Below are positions 45,425 to 53,226 of a stretch of 64,000 nucleotides of DNA, piece after piece. The stretch is taken from assembly GCA_934668345.1 (NCBI GenBank), contig CAKUNE010000004.1, forward strand, positions 84,651 to 148,650, in the 5' to 3' direction. Under the pieces are notes generated by a model. It searched no databases. It was not told the origin of the DNA and was given only the letters and a program-made list of their open reading frames with translations. Both the position numbers and the translations under genes were made by a program. This DNA comes from an uncultured Collinsella sp. Its GTDB lineage: Bacteria > Actinomycetota > Coriobacteriia > Coriobacteriales > Coriobacteriaceae. Positions within the stretch are counted from its first letter, which is position 1; each line of letters opens with the position of its first letter.

Positions 45425-46243
45425 CTACTCGTAATCGTTCAGAATGTCGCCGAGCGGGTCGCCGGAGCCACCGCCCATGCCGCCACCCTGCTTGGCCAGA
45501 TCCTTAAGGCCAAGGTAGATGAGGGCAAGGGAGATGCCGATGAGGCCAAGGGCGATCAGCGTGAGCTGAGGGATGGCAGCAAGGACAAAGCCGAGGACGA
45601 AGAACGGCCAGGTCTCCTTGGTGGCCATCATGTTGATGACCATGGCGTAACCGACGGAAGCGACCATGCCGCCGCCGACAGCCATGCCGCCGGACAGCCA
45701 GTCGGGCATAGCGTTAAGCGCGTTGGTAACAGCCTCAGCCGGGATGATGCACAGAAGTACTGCCGGGATGGCGATACGAAGGCCCTGCATGAGGATGGCA
45801 GCATACTGCCAGCGCTCGATGCCGGCGAAGTCGCCCTTCTCGGCGCAACCGTCCATGGCGTGAGCGATAGCGGTTGCCAGGGTACGGCAGATCATGGTCA
45901 GGAACAGGCCAGCGACCGACAGCGGAACGGCGACGGCGATGGCGGCGGTAACGGCCTTGGCCGAATCGGTGGCGCCGCCGTTGAGGGCGAGCACCATGAT
46001 GATCGAAGAAGCGACCGAGGCCAGAGCGGCGTCAGGCGCGACGGCGGCGCCGACGTTAGCCCAGCCAAGGGCCATCATCTGGAGCGAACCGCCCAGGAGG
46101 ATGCCCTCCTGAAGGTGACCGGTTACGAGACCGATAAGCGTGCATGCCACGAGCGGCTGATGGAACTGGAACTCATCCAGAATGCCTTCCATACCGGCAA
46201 GCAACGCGACAATCGCAACAAGCAGAATAGTGATTGCAGACAT
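45425..46243 (-). CDS. manY: Mannose-class PTS IIC component
   Basis: A 272-residue polytopic protein with about six to eight helices (LHQ-like FQFHQPLVACTLIGLVTGHLQ, GGSLQMMALGWANVGAAVAPD). It forms the sugar channel with IID. The Gly-rich tail GGGMGGGSGDP is unusual. AAAGGAGG lies upstream. It is 18 bases after the IIAB gene. Confidence 0.95.
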   Translation of the reverse strand: MSAITILLVAIVALLAGMEGILDEFQFHQPLVACTLIGLVTGHLQEGILLGGSLQMMALGWANVGAAVAPDAALASVASSIIMVLALNGGATDSAKAVTAAIAVAVPLSVAGLFLTMICRTLATAIAHAMDGCAEKGDFAGIERWQYAAILMQGLRIAIPAVLLCIIPAEAVTNALNAMPDWLSGGMAVGGGMVASVGYAMVINMMATKETWPFFVLGFVLAAIPQLTLIALGLIGISLALIYLGLKDLAKQGGGMGGGSGDPLGDILNDYE

Positions 46244-46261
46244 GTATCGGACCCTCCTTTA

Positions 46262-47251
46262 CTATGCTTGAGCGGCCAGTTCGGCCTTAGCTTTCTTCAA
46301 CATGGCGTCGAGATCCTCGGAGGAATCCGAAGGAACCTTGCGGACCTCGAACTTGACGCCCTTGGCCTTGAGGGCCTCGAGAGTCTTAACGTCGTCATCG
46401 CCCATAGCGACGGCGTTGGTGACGACGACCTTACCCTTGGAGTGAGCCATAGAACCGATGTTGACTTCCTTGATGTCGACGCCGGCCTCGATGGCCCTGA
46501 GCAGATCCTGCGGGTTCTCGAAGAGCAGCATGGCCTTGGTGTCACCAAAGCGCGTGTCCTTGACGACCTCGGCCATCTTCTTGATGGGCACGACGTTGGC
46601 ATGGACTCCCGGAGGGGCAGCCTGCTCGATCATGGTCTTGCGGAGCTCGTCGTGAGCAACGCCGTCGGAAACCACGATGATGCGGTTGGGGTTGATCTGC
46701 TTGGTCCACGTGGTGGCCACCTGACCATGAAGCAGACGGGTGTCGATACGGACGTGGGCGATCTTGATGTGCCCGTCGCCGATGACCGTTCCCGGAGGGA
46801 TGGCGCCTGCAGGAGCAGCGGCGGCCGCAGCCGGCTTCTTCTCCTCGGGCTCCAGAGACTCGGGCTTGACGCGCACGCCAGCCTTAGCCTCAGTCACGAG
46901 ATGTTTTGCGATCGCATGTGCAGTGTTCTTTGCGTCAAAGCGCTGCGAATATGCCTCGATGAGCATAGGCAGGTTGACACCGGTGACGATAGCCCAGGAA
47001 TCGTGGCCCTCGATGAGCCCGCTGATCTGGTTGAACGGCGTACCGCCCCACAGATCAACGAGGAAGAGCACCTGCTCCTGGTCCTCGAAGGAAGCGACTG
47101 CTTCCTCGACCTTGGCACGGAAGTCGTCGGGGCCCATGCTCGGCTCGAGCGAGACCACGGCTACAGACGGCTGATCGCCAAAGACCATCGAGCCCGTCTG
47201 CTTGATTCCAGCCGCCAAGTCACCATGGCTAGCAAGAACAATACTTACCAT
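46262..47251 (-). CDS. manX: Mannose-class PTS IIAB component
   Basis: A 329-residue cytoplasmic phosphocarrier. The IIA domain (1-125) has the phosphorylated His in LASHGDLA and LVDLWGGTPFN. An Ala/Pro-rich linker (about 134-160) precedes the IIB domain with RIDTRLLHGQVATTW (second phospho-His). AAGGAGG precedes the ATG at 47251 by seven bases; a GTG one codon upstream is also possible. It leads the IIAB-IIC-IID operon. The sugar is mannose, glucose or a related hexose; specificity cannot be read. Confidence 0.95.
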   Translation of the reverse strand: MVSIVLASHGDLAAGIKQTGSMVFGDQPSVAVVSLEPSMGPDDFRAKVEEAVASFEDQEQVLFLVDLWGGTPFNQISGLIEGHDSWAIVTGVNLPMLIEAYSQRFDAKNTAHAIAKHLVTEAKAGVRVKPESLEPEEKKPAAAAAAPAGAIPPGTVIGDGHIKIAHVRIDTRLLHGQVATTWTKQINPNRIIVVSDGVAHDELRKTMIEQAAPPGVHANVVPIKKMAEVVKDTRFGDTKAMLLFENPQDLLRAIEAGVDIKEVNIGSMAHSKGKVVVTNAVAMGDDDVKTLEALKAKGVKFEVRKVPSDSSEDLDAMLKKAKAELAAQA

Positions 47252-47321
47252 CACATAACCTCCTTTTTGTCTACGTATTTCCTACACGACATGAACGAAG
47301 TATACCTGTTTGGATTGTGGA

Positions 47322-47327
47322 ATTATA
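47322..47327 (-). promoter_or_regulatory. -10 box upstream of the PTS operon
   Basis: A perfect TATAAT on the minus strand, 71 bases upstream of manX, without a strong -35 hexamer. The region 47340-47560 is AT-rich, without genes, and contains two GTTTAAAC palindromes (47356-47363, 47518-47525) and a near palindrome CAAGTGCG/TGCGCTTG (47487-47504), possible regulator sites. Confidence 0.5.
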
Positions 47328-47569
47328 GCTGAATCCGCAAAAGGTTAGATTATTTGTTTAAACGTCTAGGTTTGTTACAAGTTGATTACGTTGCTATTTT
47401 TCGACTCATTTCCCACTAAAGCGTCGCTCATCAAGTCATGTATTTTACAGATACAAGCATGCTGTTCATTGATACCGATTTTAAGCAAGTGCGAATGCGC
47501 TTGTACTGCCGCTATTTTGTTTAAACAGATATGACTTGACTATTTTCGTGGCTTATGTTCTAGCGCAAG

Positions 47570-47652
47570 TAGTCATTGGGGACGTTCTTAAACGGCTAGT
47601 CGTTGGGGACGTTCTTGTTTGACTAGTCATGCAAGAACGTCCCCAACGACTA
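47570..47652. repeat. Three-unit GGGGACGTTCTT repeat
   Basis: Unit 1 (47570-47590) and unit 2 (47597-47617) are direct copies of a 21-bp word containing TTGGGGACGTTCTT; unit 3 (47632-47652) is a perfect inverted copy of unit 2. The unit 2/3 palindrome ends four bases from the HypA stop codon. Confidence 0.65.
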
Positions 47653-47656
47653 GGGG

Positions 47657-48085
47657 CTAGACGATGTGGAGAGGGTTGGCGGCGTCGACGGCATCGGGGG
47701 CGTCGGAGAGGCCGTCGGGGGCAGCGTCTGCCGGGTCCTCGTCGGGGGTCTCGATCTGCTTGATCATGACCTCCTGGCCCTGCAGCAGGTATGTCTCGCC
47801 GCTGCCGCAATAAGGGCAGGTCTTGCCGTGCTCGACCGTCGCGTAGTCGCGGCCGCACGCCTCGCAATGTGTCACGGCCTCAACGGGCTCCACGATAAGC
47901 TCCGAGCCCTCGGTGATAGGCTTTTTATCTGCTGCCCAGCGCCAAGCGTCGAGCAACAAGTCGGGAACGACGCCCGAGACCTCGCCCAGCAGCAACGTCA
48001 CGCTCGAAACGCGACGCACGCCATTGGCGCGCGCCACGTTCTCAACATCGCGAATGATGTGATAGACGATTCCGAGCTCGTGCAC
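47657..48085 (-). CDS. hypA: Hydrogenase nickel chaperone HypA
   Basis: A 142-residue nickel-insertion protein. MHELGIVYHII supplies the Ni-binding N-terminal His, and CEACGRDY...CPYCG is the zinc site. It starts with GTG (GTG-CAC-GAG), with AAGGA eight bases upstream. The tail after residue 118 is acidic (DEDPADAAPDGLSDAPD), longer than in E. coli HypA. No hydrogenase or other hyp genes are in this window. Confidence 0.92.
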   Translation of the reverse strand: MHELGIVYHIIRDVENVARANGVRRVSSVTLLLGEVSGVVPDLLLDAWRWAADKKPITEGSELIVEPVEAVTHCEACGRDYATVEHGKTCPYCGSGETYLLQGQEVMIKQIETPDEDPADAAPDGLSDAPDAVDAANPLHIV

Positions 48086-48098
48086 TTTTATATTCCTT

Positions 48099-48120
48099 CC
48101 GCCGTTCTAACGAACGGCGG
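48099..48120 (-). promoter_or_regulatory. Leader hairpin before hypA
   Basis: CCGCCGTT and AACGGCGG form an 8-bp stem that ends next to the AAGGA ribosome site, so it could influence translation. The remaining 48121-48281 has no gene. Confidence 0.45.
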
Positions 48121-48281
48121 TCGGCTTGACGCTGCGCGAGCCCCAGACGGGCGATCTGCCTTTCAATCGTCGGGCATGGGCAAAAGCCCTATGCCCTCCT
48201 CTTTCAAGGCACCTCGCCACGCCTGGGACCCGCTCACTGTCCAACCGCCCTCTGCGCCGTTCACTTACTTGTTAGGTTCTT

Positions 48282-51059
48282 TTACTTTTTCCCAAACTTG
48301 ATCTTGATTGCGCGCTTCAGCGCGTACTTGCCCAGGCTGGGGAGCTTTTGCTCGTATTTGACCATGGTGGAGCACTCGGGACGGTCGCGATCCAGGTGGA
48401 TGGCGTCGAACGCGCACTTGGTGGTGCACAGGCCGCAGCCGATGCACTTGTTGGGGTCGACGATCGAGGCGCCGCAGCCCAAGCAGCGGGCGGTCTCGGT
48501 GCGCACCTGCTCTTCGGTAAAGGTCTCGACATACTCGCTAAACGGCGCAGCCTTCTCGCGCGCGCGGTCCACGTGGGCAACCTCGCGGCTCGCGTTGTCG
48601 TAGCTCTCGATTACGACATCGTCGCGGTCGAGCGCGGTGTAGCGGCGCTGATTGCGGCCGATGGTGAGCGTAGAGCCCGGCTGCACAAAGCGATGGATGG
48701 ACACGGCGGCCTCGTGGCCGGCGGCGATGGCATCGATGGCAAAGCTCGGGCCGGTATAGACGTCGCCGCCCACAAAGATGTCGGGCTCGGCGGTCTGATA
48801 GGTCTGGGGATCGGCGAGAGCACCCTGGCCGCGGCCAAGCTCAACCTTGGAGCCAGCCAGCAGGTCGCCCCACACAATGGACTGACCGATCGACATGACC
48901 ACGCGGTCGGCATCCACGCGACGCAGGTCGTTCTCATCGTACTCGGGCGCAAAACGGCCCTCGTCGTCCGTGATACGCGTGCAGCGCTTGAAGGTAACGC
49001 CGCACACGCGACCGGCCTCGTCCAGATGGACCTCCTTGGGACCCCAACCGCAGCTGATATGTGCGCCGTCCTCGACGGCCTCGCGACGCTCTTCCTCGCT
49101 GGCGGGCATCTGCGCCTCGCTCTCCAGGCAGAACATCTCAACGTGCTCGGAACCCAGACGGCAGGCGTTGCGGGCCACGTCGATGGCGACGTTGCCGCCG
49201 CCCACCACGATGGTACGGCCGGGCAGCGCGTCGATCTTGCCACTGTTGACCTCGCGCAAGAAGTCGACGGCGACGGTCACGTCCTCGGCATCCTCACCCG
49301 GAATACCGGCAAGGCGGCCGCCCTGGCAGCCAATGGCCACGTAGAAGGCCTTAAAGCCCTGCGCGCGCAGCTCGTCGAGCGTCACATCGCGGCCGACCTC
49401 CACGCTGTAGCGGAACTCGGCGCCCATCAGGCGGATGACCTCGACCTCGGCCTCGATAACATCCTTCTGCAGCTTAAAGCTGGGGATGCCGTAGGTGAGC
49501 ATGCCGCCCGGGCGCTCATTCTTCTCGAACACGACGGGCTTGTAGCCCTTCTCGGCCAGGTAGAAGGCGCAGGACAGACCAGCCGGACCGGCGCCGATGA
49601 TGGCGATCTTCTGGTCGAAGCCGCCGGCGCGCGTCGGCGTCACCACAGGCGGGACATAGCGGGTCGCAGCGTCCAGATCGCGCTGGGCGATGAACTTCTT
49701 GACCTCGTCGATGGCCACGGCGGCGTCCACGCGACCGCGGGTGCAGGCGTCCTCACAGCGGCGGTTGCACACGCGACCGCAGATAGCAGGCAGCGGGTTC
49801 TCGCGCTTAATGAGCGCCAGGGCCTCGTCATAGCGGCCCTGGGCCGCGAGCTTCAAATAGCCCTGAACCGCGACATGCGCGGGGCAGGCCGTCTTGCAGG
49901 GAGCGGTGCCGGACTCGTGCGTTTCGATACGGTTGTCGTTGCGGTAGTTGGGCGACCACTTGGTGTGATCCCACTTGGTGGCATCGGGCAGCTCCTGGCG
50001 CGGATACTCGGGCACGCGCCCGCCGGCCTTTTTGCTGCAGAGCTTCTGGCCCAGCTTGGCGGCGCCGGCCGGGCACACCTCAACGCAGCGGCCGCACGCC
50101 ACGCACTTGTCCTTCTCGACCTTGGCAACGTAGGCCGAGCGCGACAGGTTGGGCGTGTTGAACAGCTGCGATGTGCGCAGGGCGTAGCACACGTTGACGT
50201 TGCAGTTGCAGATGGCGAAGATCTTGTTCTCGCCGTCAATGTTGGTGATCTGGTGCACAAAGCCGTTGTCCTCGGCCTGGCGCAGGATGTCGTAGACCTC
50301 GTCGCGCGTCACGTAATGGCCGCGGTCGGTCTCAACCACGTAATCGGCCATATCGCCCACGGCGATGCACCAGTCGGCCGGATCGTCGGCACAGCCCTCG
50401 CCCATCACACGACGGCTCGCGCGGCAGCTGCAGGTGCTGGCGGCATACTTGCCCTCGTATTTGTCGAGCCAGTGCTCGATATGCTCAATGGGCACCGAGG
50501 TGCTCGTGGCATCGATGGCCTTCTCGACCGGAATGACGTGCATGCCGATGCCGGCGCCTCCGGGCGGCACCATCGGCGTGGCCTTGGACAGCGGGCCCTT
50601 GGATGCCTGCTCAAAGAACTTGGCGTAGACCGGGTGCTCCTCGAGCTGGCTCACGCGCATGTTGAGGAACTCGGCAGAACCCGGCACCAGCATTGGCAGC
50701 ACCCACTGCTTGGCGCGCTCGGGGTTTTCCCAGTTGTACTCGAGCAGGCCCGTATAGCTCATGTCGTCGAGCATCTTCTCGATATCGGCCTCGGGCATGC
50801 CGGTCAGCTTGACCATCTCGGGCAGCGTGTAGGGACGGCGCATCTTCATCTTGCAGAGCACTTCGGCCTGCTCGTCGGTTGCGGCCTCGGCAAACGACCA
50901 GTACTCGTAGCCCAGCAGCTCGTCGCGGTGCAGCAGGCGGTTGGTGCAGTGCTCACACAGTTTGACGATTGCCTCGCGCGGATGCTCCGGTATCGGCGGT
51001 ACGAACTCCGCGCCGATGTCGGGCTCGGTATAGCTAATCCCCGGTCCGTTGAGAATCAT
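48282..51059 (-). CDS. Compound Fe-S/FAD pyridine-nucleotide oxidoreductase
   Basis: A 925-residue multidomain enzyme. Residues 1-290 are an unfamiliar Cys-containing region with a winged-helix-like part (RRPYTLPEMVKLTGMPEADI) and clusters CSCR and CNCNVNVC. Then a ferredoxin motif CVACGRCVEVCP (about 330), a GltD-like Fe-S domain (CGRVCNRRCEDAC), FAD-binding IGAGPAGLSCAFYLA, NAD(P)H-binding VVGGGNVAIDVAR, and a C-terminal ferredoxin (CIGCGLCTTKC). It resembles the glutamate synthase small subunit plus ferredoxins, suggesting electron transfer between NAD(P)H and ferredoxin or an unknown acceptor. AAGGGA precedes ATG 51059. Divergent from a TetR gene. Confidence 0.85.
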   Translation of the reverse strand: MILNGPGISYTEPDIGAEFVPPIPEHPREAIVKLCEHCTNRLLHRDELLGYEYWSFAEAATDEQAEVLCKMKMRRPYTLPEMVKLTGMPEADIEKMLDDMSYTGLLEYNWENPERAKQWVLPMLVPGSAEFLNMRVSQLEEHPVYAKFFEQASKGPLSKATPMVPPGGAGIGMHVIPVEKAIDATSTSVPIEHIEHWLDKYEGKYAASTCSCRASRRVMGEGCADDPADWCIAVGDMADYVVETDRGHYVTRDEVYDILRQAEDNGFVHQITNIDGENKIFAICNCNVNVCYALRTSQLFNTPNLSRSAYVAKVEKDKCVACGRCVEVCPAGAAKLGQKLCSKKAGGRVPEYPRQELPDATKWDHTKWSPNYRNDNRIETHESGTAPCKTACPAHVAVQGYLKLAAQGRYDEALALIKRENPLPAICGRVCNRRCEDACTRGRVDAAVAIDEVKKFIAQRDLDAATRYVPPVVTPTRAGGFDQKIAIIGAGPAGLSCAFYLAEKGYKPVVFEKNERPGGMLTYGIPSFKLQKDVIEAEVEVIRLMGAEFRYSVEVGRDVTLDELRAQGFKAFYVAIGCQGGRLAGIPGEDAEDVTVAVDFLREVNSGKIDALPGRTIVVGGGNVAIDVARNACRLGSEHVEMFCLESEAQMPASEEERREAVEDGAHISCGWGPKEVHLDEAGRVCGVTFKRCTRITDDEGRFAPEYDENDLRRVDADRVVMSIGQSIVWGDLLAGSKVELGRGQGALADPQTYQTAEPDIFVGGDVYTGPSFAIDAIAAGHEAAVSIHRFVQPGSTLTIGRNQRRYTALDRDDVVIESYDNASREVAHVDRAREKAAPFSEYVETFTEEQVRTETARCLGCGASIVDPNKCIGCGLCTTKCAFDAIHLDRDRPECSTMVKYEQKLPSLGKYALKRAIKIKFGKK

Positions 51060-51152
51060 GGTTGTCCCTTCTCTTGCCGCAGTCCGGCGAGACCGCAGCG
51101 CCCCTCTTTTTTTGCAGGTCGGGCATGCCCCCATGCCGTTCACCCGCCATTG

Positions 51153-51190
51153 TTGACATTGTGTCAAAAATAGTATTGACGAACCGTCAA
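51153..51190. promoter_or_regulatory. Two palindromic operators between TetR and oxidoreductase
   Basis: TTGACATTGTGTCAA (51153-51167) and TTGACGAACCGTCAA (51176-51190) are perfect 6-3-6 inverted repeats with 23 bp between centres. A minus-strand TACTAT (51170-51175) lies between them and the sites overlap TTGAC-type -35 sequences. Likely TetR operators controlling both directions. Confidence 0.65.
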
Positions 51191-51248
51191 CAATATTCAA
51201 GACTGTTAGGCGAACGGTTAGGCAAAAGAGGATGAAAGGCGGCAAAAC

Positions 51249-51929
51249 ATGAGCAACAACGCGGCAGATACCTCCGTGGTCGATGCTGTCCCCGCCGTCG
51301 ATGCCACCGCGACAGCCGACGGCGCGGCAAAGCGCCTGACGGGTGATGAACGCCGCCGCGAGATCCTCGATGCCGTGCGCACCGTAAGCTCCGAGCTGGG
51401 CGTATCCCACCTTTCGGTGTCGGCCGTGACCAAGCGGGCCGGCTGCACGCGCTCGCTGTTCTACCACTACTTTGCCGATATGGACGCCGCCGTCACCGCC
51501 GTTATGGACGAGGCAATCGATGGCTTTATCTCCGAACTCGAGCAATGGAACGCCAGCCGCACCGTCGGCGACATCGAAGGCGCGCTCGACACCGTCGCCC
51601 CGCTCTTTAAGCGCCTGGTCGCCAGCGGCCACGAACTGCCGAGCACCCTGACCTCCAGCAGCGGCGCGCTCTACGGCGGCTTTCTGCACAACGTGGTCCA
51701 GCGCGTGGCGCAGTACATCTGCGACACCACCGTAGTGGATTTTGTCGCCCATCACGACCTGCGCATCGACCACGTCTACGAGACGTTCTACACCCTCATC
51801 ATGGGACTTTTAATGTATATCCGCACGCACCCCGATGTGCCCGACGAGACGGTCAAGGAAATTATCGCCTCGACACTCCACATCGAGGGCTATACCGCCA
51901 AGTATCCCGAGCGCAGGCCCGGGAACTGA
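51249..51929 (+). CDS. TetR-family transcriptional regulator
   Basis: A 226-residue regulator. The helix-turn-helix (about 36-80) is RREILDAVRTV...VSAVTKRAGCTRSLFYHYF. The ligand domain follows and a low-complexity N-terminal 30 residues precede it. It is divergent from the oxidoreductase and 63 bases upstream of the membrane-protein gene on its own strand. It probably represses both through the palindromes at 51153-51190 and responds to an unknown ligand. Confidence 0.9.
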   Translation: MSNNAADTSVVDAVPAVDATATADGAAKRLTGDERRREILDAVRTVSSELGVSHLSVSAVTKRAGCTRSLFYHYFADMDAAVTAVMDEAIDGFISELEQWNASRTVGDIEGALDTVAPLFKRLVASGHELPSTLTSSSGALYGGFLHNVVQRVAQYICDTTVVDFVAHHDLRIDHVYETFYTLIMGLLMYIRTHPDVPDETVKEIIASTLHIEGYTAKYPERRPGN

Positions 51930-51992
51930 CGACATTTGGCCAAACTGCCCGCGATCGGAAGAGGGGCCGCGGGCTTGTGAAAGGAGAGCAGC

Positions 51993-53000
51993 ATGCTGTT
52001 CGATGTTTGGGGTAGCGATACCCTTATCCACTGGGCTGGCTGGGCCATGGTCTTTGTTGGCCTGATCGTGCTCAACGAGGTCGGCCGCCGCACCAAGCTC
52101 GGCGCGGCCATCATCTTTGGCGTGGCCCCACTGGCCATGACCATCTACTGCATCGCCATCGCGGTCGGCGTTTCGCAGGGCGCCGAGTGGGCGCTCACCA
52201 ACCCCACCCATGTGTACCAGAACAGCTGGTTCCACTACGCCAAGGTCTACGCGGCGTTGGCCGGTTGCTGGGGCTTCATCGCCATTAAGTACCAGTGGGG
52301 CAAGATCGGCAAGGCGCACTGGTTCCGCGCATGGCCGTTTGTGATCGTCGCCATCAACATCATGATCGCCGTCGTGTCCGACTTTGAGAGCGCCTATCAC
52401 TTCTTTGTCCTGGGCCAGTCCACTTGGGTCACCTCCGAGGGCGCCACGCAGCTGGCCGGCTGGAACAACGTGTTCAACGGCATCGCCGGAATCATCAACA
52501 TCTTCTGCATGACCGGTTGGTGGAGCGTCTACGCCTCCGAGGACAAGACCGACATGCTGTGGCCCGACATGACCTGGGTCTACATCATCGCCTACGATAT
52601 CTGGAACTTCTGCTACACCTACAACTGCCTGCCCACCCACTCCTGGTTCTGCGGCTTTGCGCTGCTGCTGGCGCCCACCGTCGCCGCCTTTATCTGGAAC
52701 AAGGGCGGCTGGATCCAGAACCGCGCCTTTACGCTGGCCATTTGGTGCATGTTTGCCCAGGTGTTCCCGTACTTCCAGGAGGAGTCCATCTTTGTGACCC
52801 ACTCCACGCTCGACCCCGCCGCCGCCACCGCGGTCTCCATCGCCGCGCTGGTCGCCAACATCGCCGCGATCATCTATGTCGCCTACCGCGCCAAGAAGCT
52901 CGGCCGCAATCCCTACAAGCAGGATGTCTTTGAGGGCACCAGCGACTGGGAGAAGGCCACCGCTCGCCGCGCCAAGGTTGATTACGCGCACGCCGAGTAA
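51993..53000 (+). CDS. DUF5692-like polytopic membrane protein
   Basis: A 335-residue protein with about nine or ten membrane helices, rich in Trp, Phe and Tyr (MLFDVWGSDTLIHWAGWAMV; NSWFHYAKVYAALAGCWGF; NFCYTYNCLPTHSWFCGFAL). The pattern fits the uncharacterised DUF5692 family. AAAGGAG lies six bases before the ATG. Its position next to TetR and a large redox enzyme suggests a transporter or membrane electron-transfer partner, but nothing identifies the substrate. Confidence 0.75.
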   Translation: MLFDVWGSDTLIHWAGWAMVFVGLIVLNEVGRRTKLGAAIIFGVAPLAMTIYCIAIAVGVSQGAEWALTNPTHVYQNSWFHYAKVYAALAGCWGFIAIKYQWGKIGKAHWFRAWPFVIVAINIMIAVVSDFESAYHFFVLGQSTWVTSEGATQLAGWNNVFNGIAGIINIFCMTGWWSVYASEDKTDMLWPDMTWVYIIAYDIWNFCYTYNCLPTHSWFCGFALLLAPTVAAFIWNKGGWIQNRAFTLAIWCMFAQVFPYFQEESIFVTHSTLDPAAATAVSIAALVANIAAIIYVAYRAKKLGRNPYKQDVFEGTSDWEKATARRAKVDYAHAE

Positions 53001-53066
53001 CGTGTTGGCCGTCGTTGGCACCTGAGCGTAGTCCCGCTTGCCAGGCTTTCGATCCATGCTTCGCAC

Positions 53067-53107
53067 AGCCCCCGGAACGCGATTCGTTCGCGTTCCGGGG
53101 GCTTTTT
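53067..53107 (+). terminator. Terminator of the TetR/DUF5692 unit
   Basis: A 16-bp stem AGCCCCCGGAACGCGA with a TTCG loop, followed by TTTTT. Confidence 0.92.
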
Positions 53108-53226
53108 GTTGCCGCGACTGTGGGTCGGATTTACGCTCACATTAAATCGAATTTCAAATTGCACGCCGGCTCTATATGACTCCATTTTTGGGTACATTGT
53201 TGAGCCGACATTGCATTGGGGGATAT

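Noticed and set aside
48348..51173. A 941-codon plus-strand frame opposite the oxidoreductase
   Set aside because: Antisense shadow; the minus-strand product has clear ferredoxin, FAD and NAD(P)H motifs.
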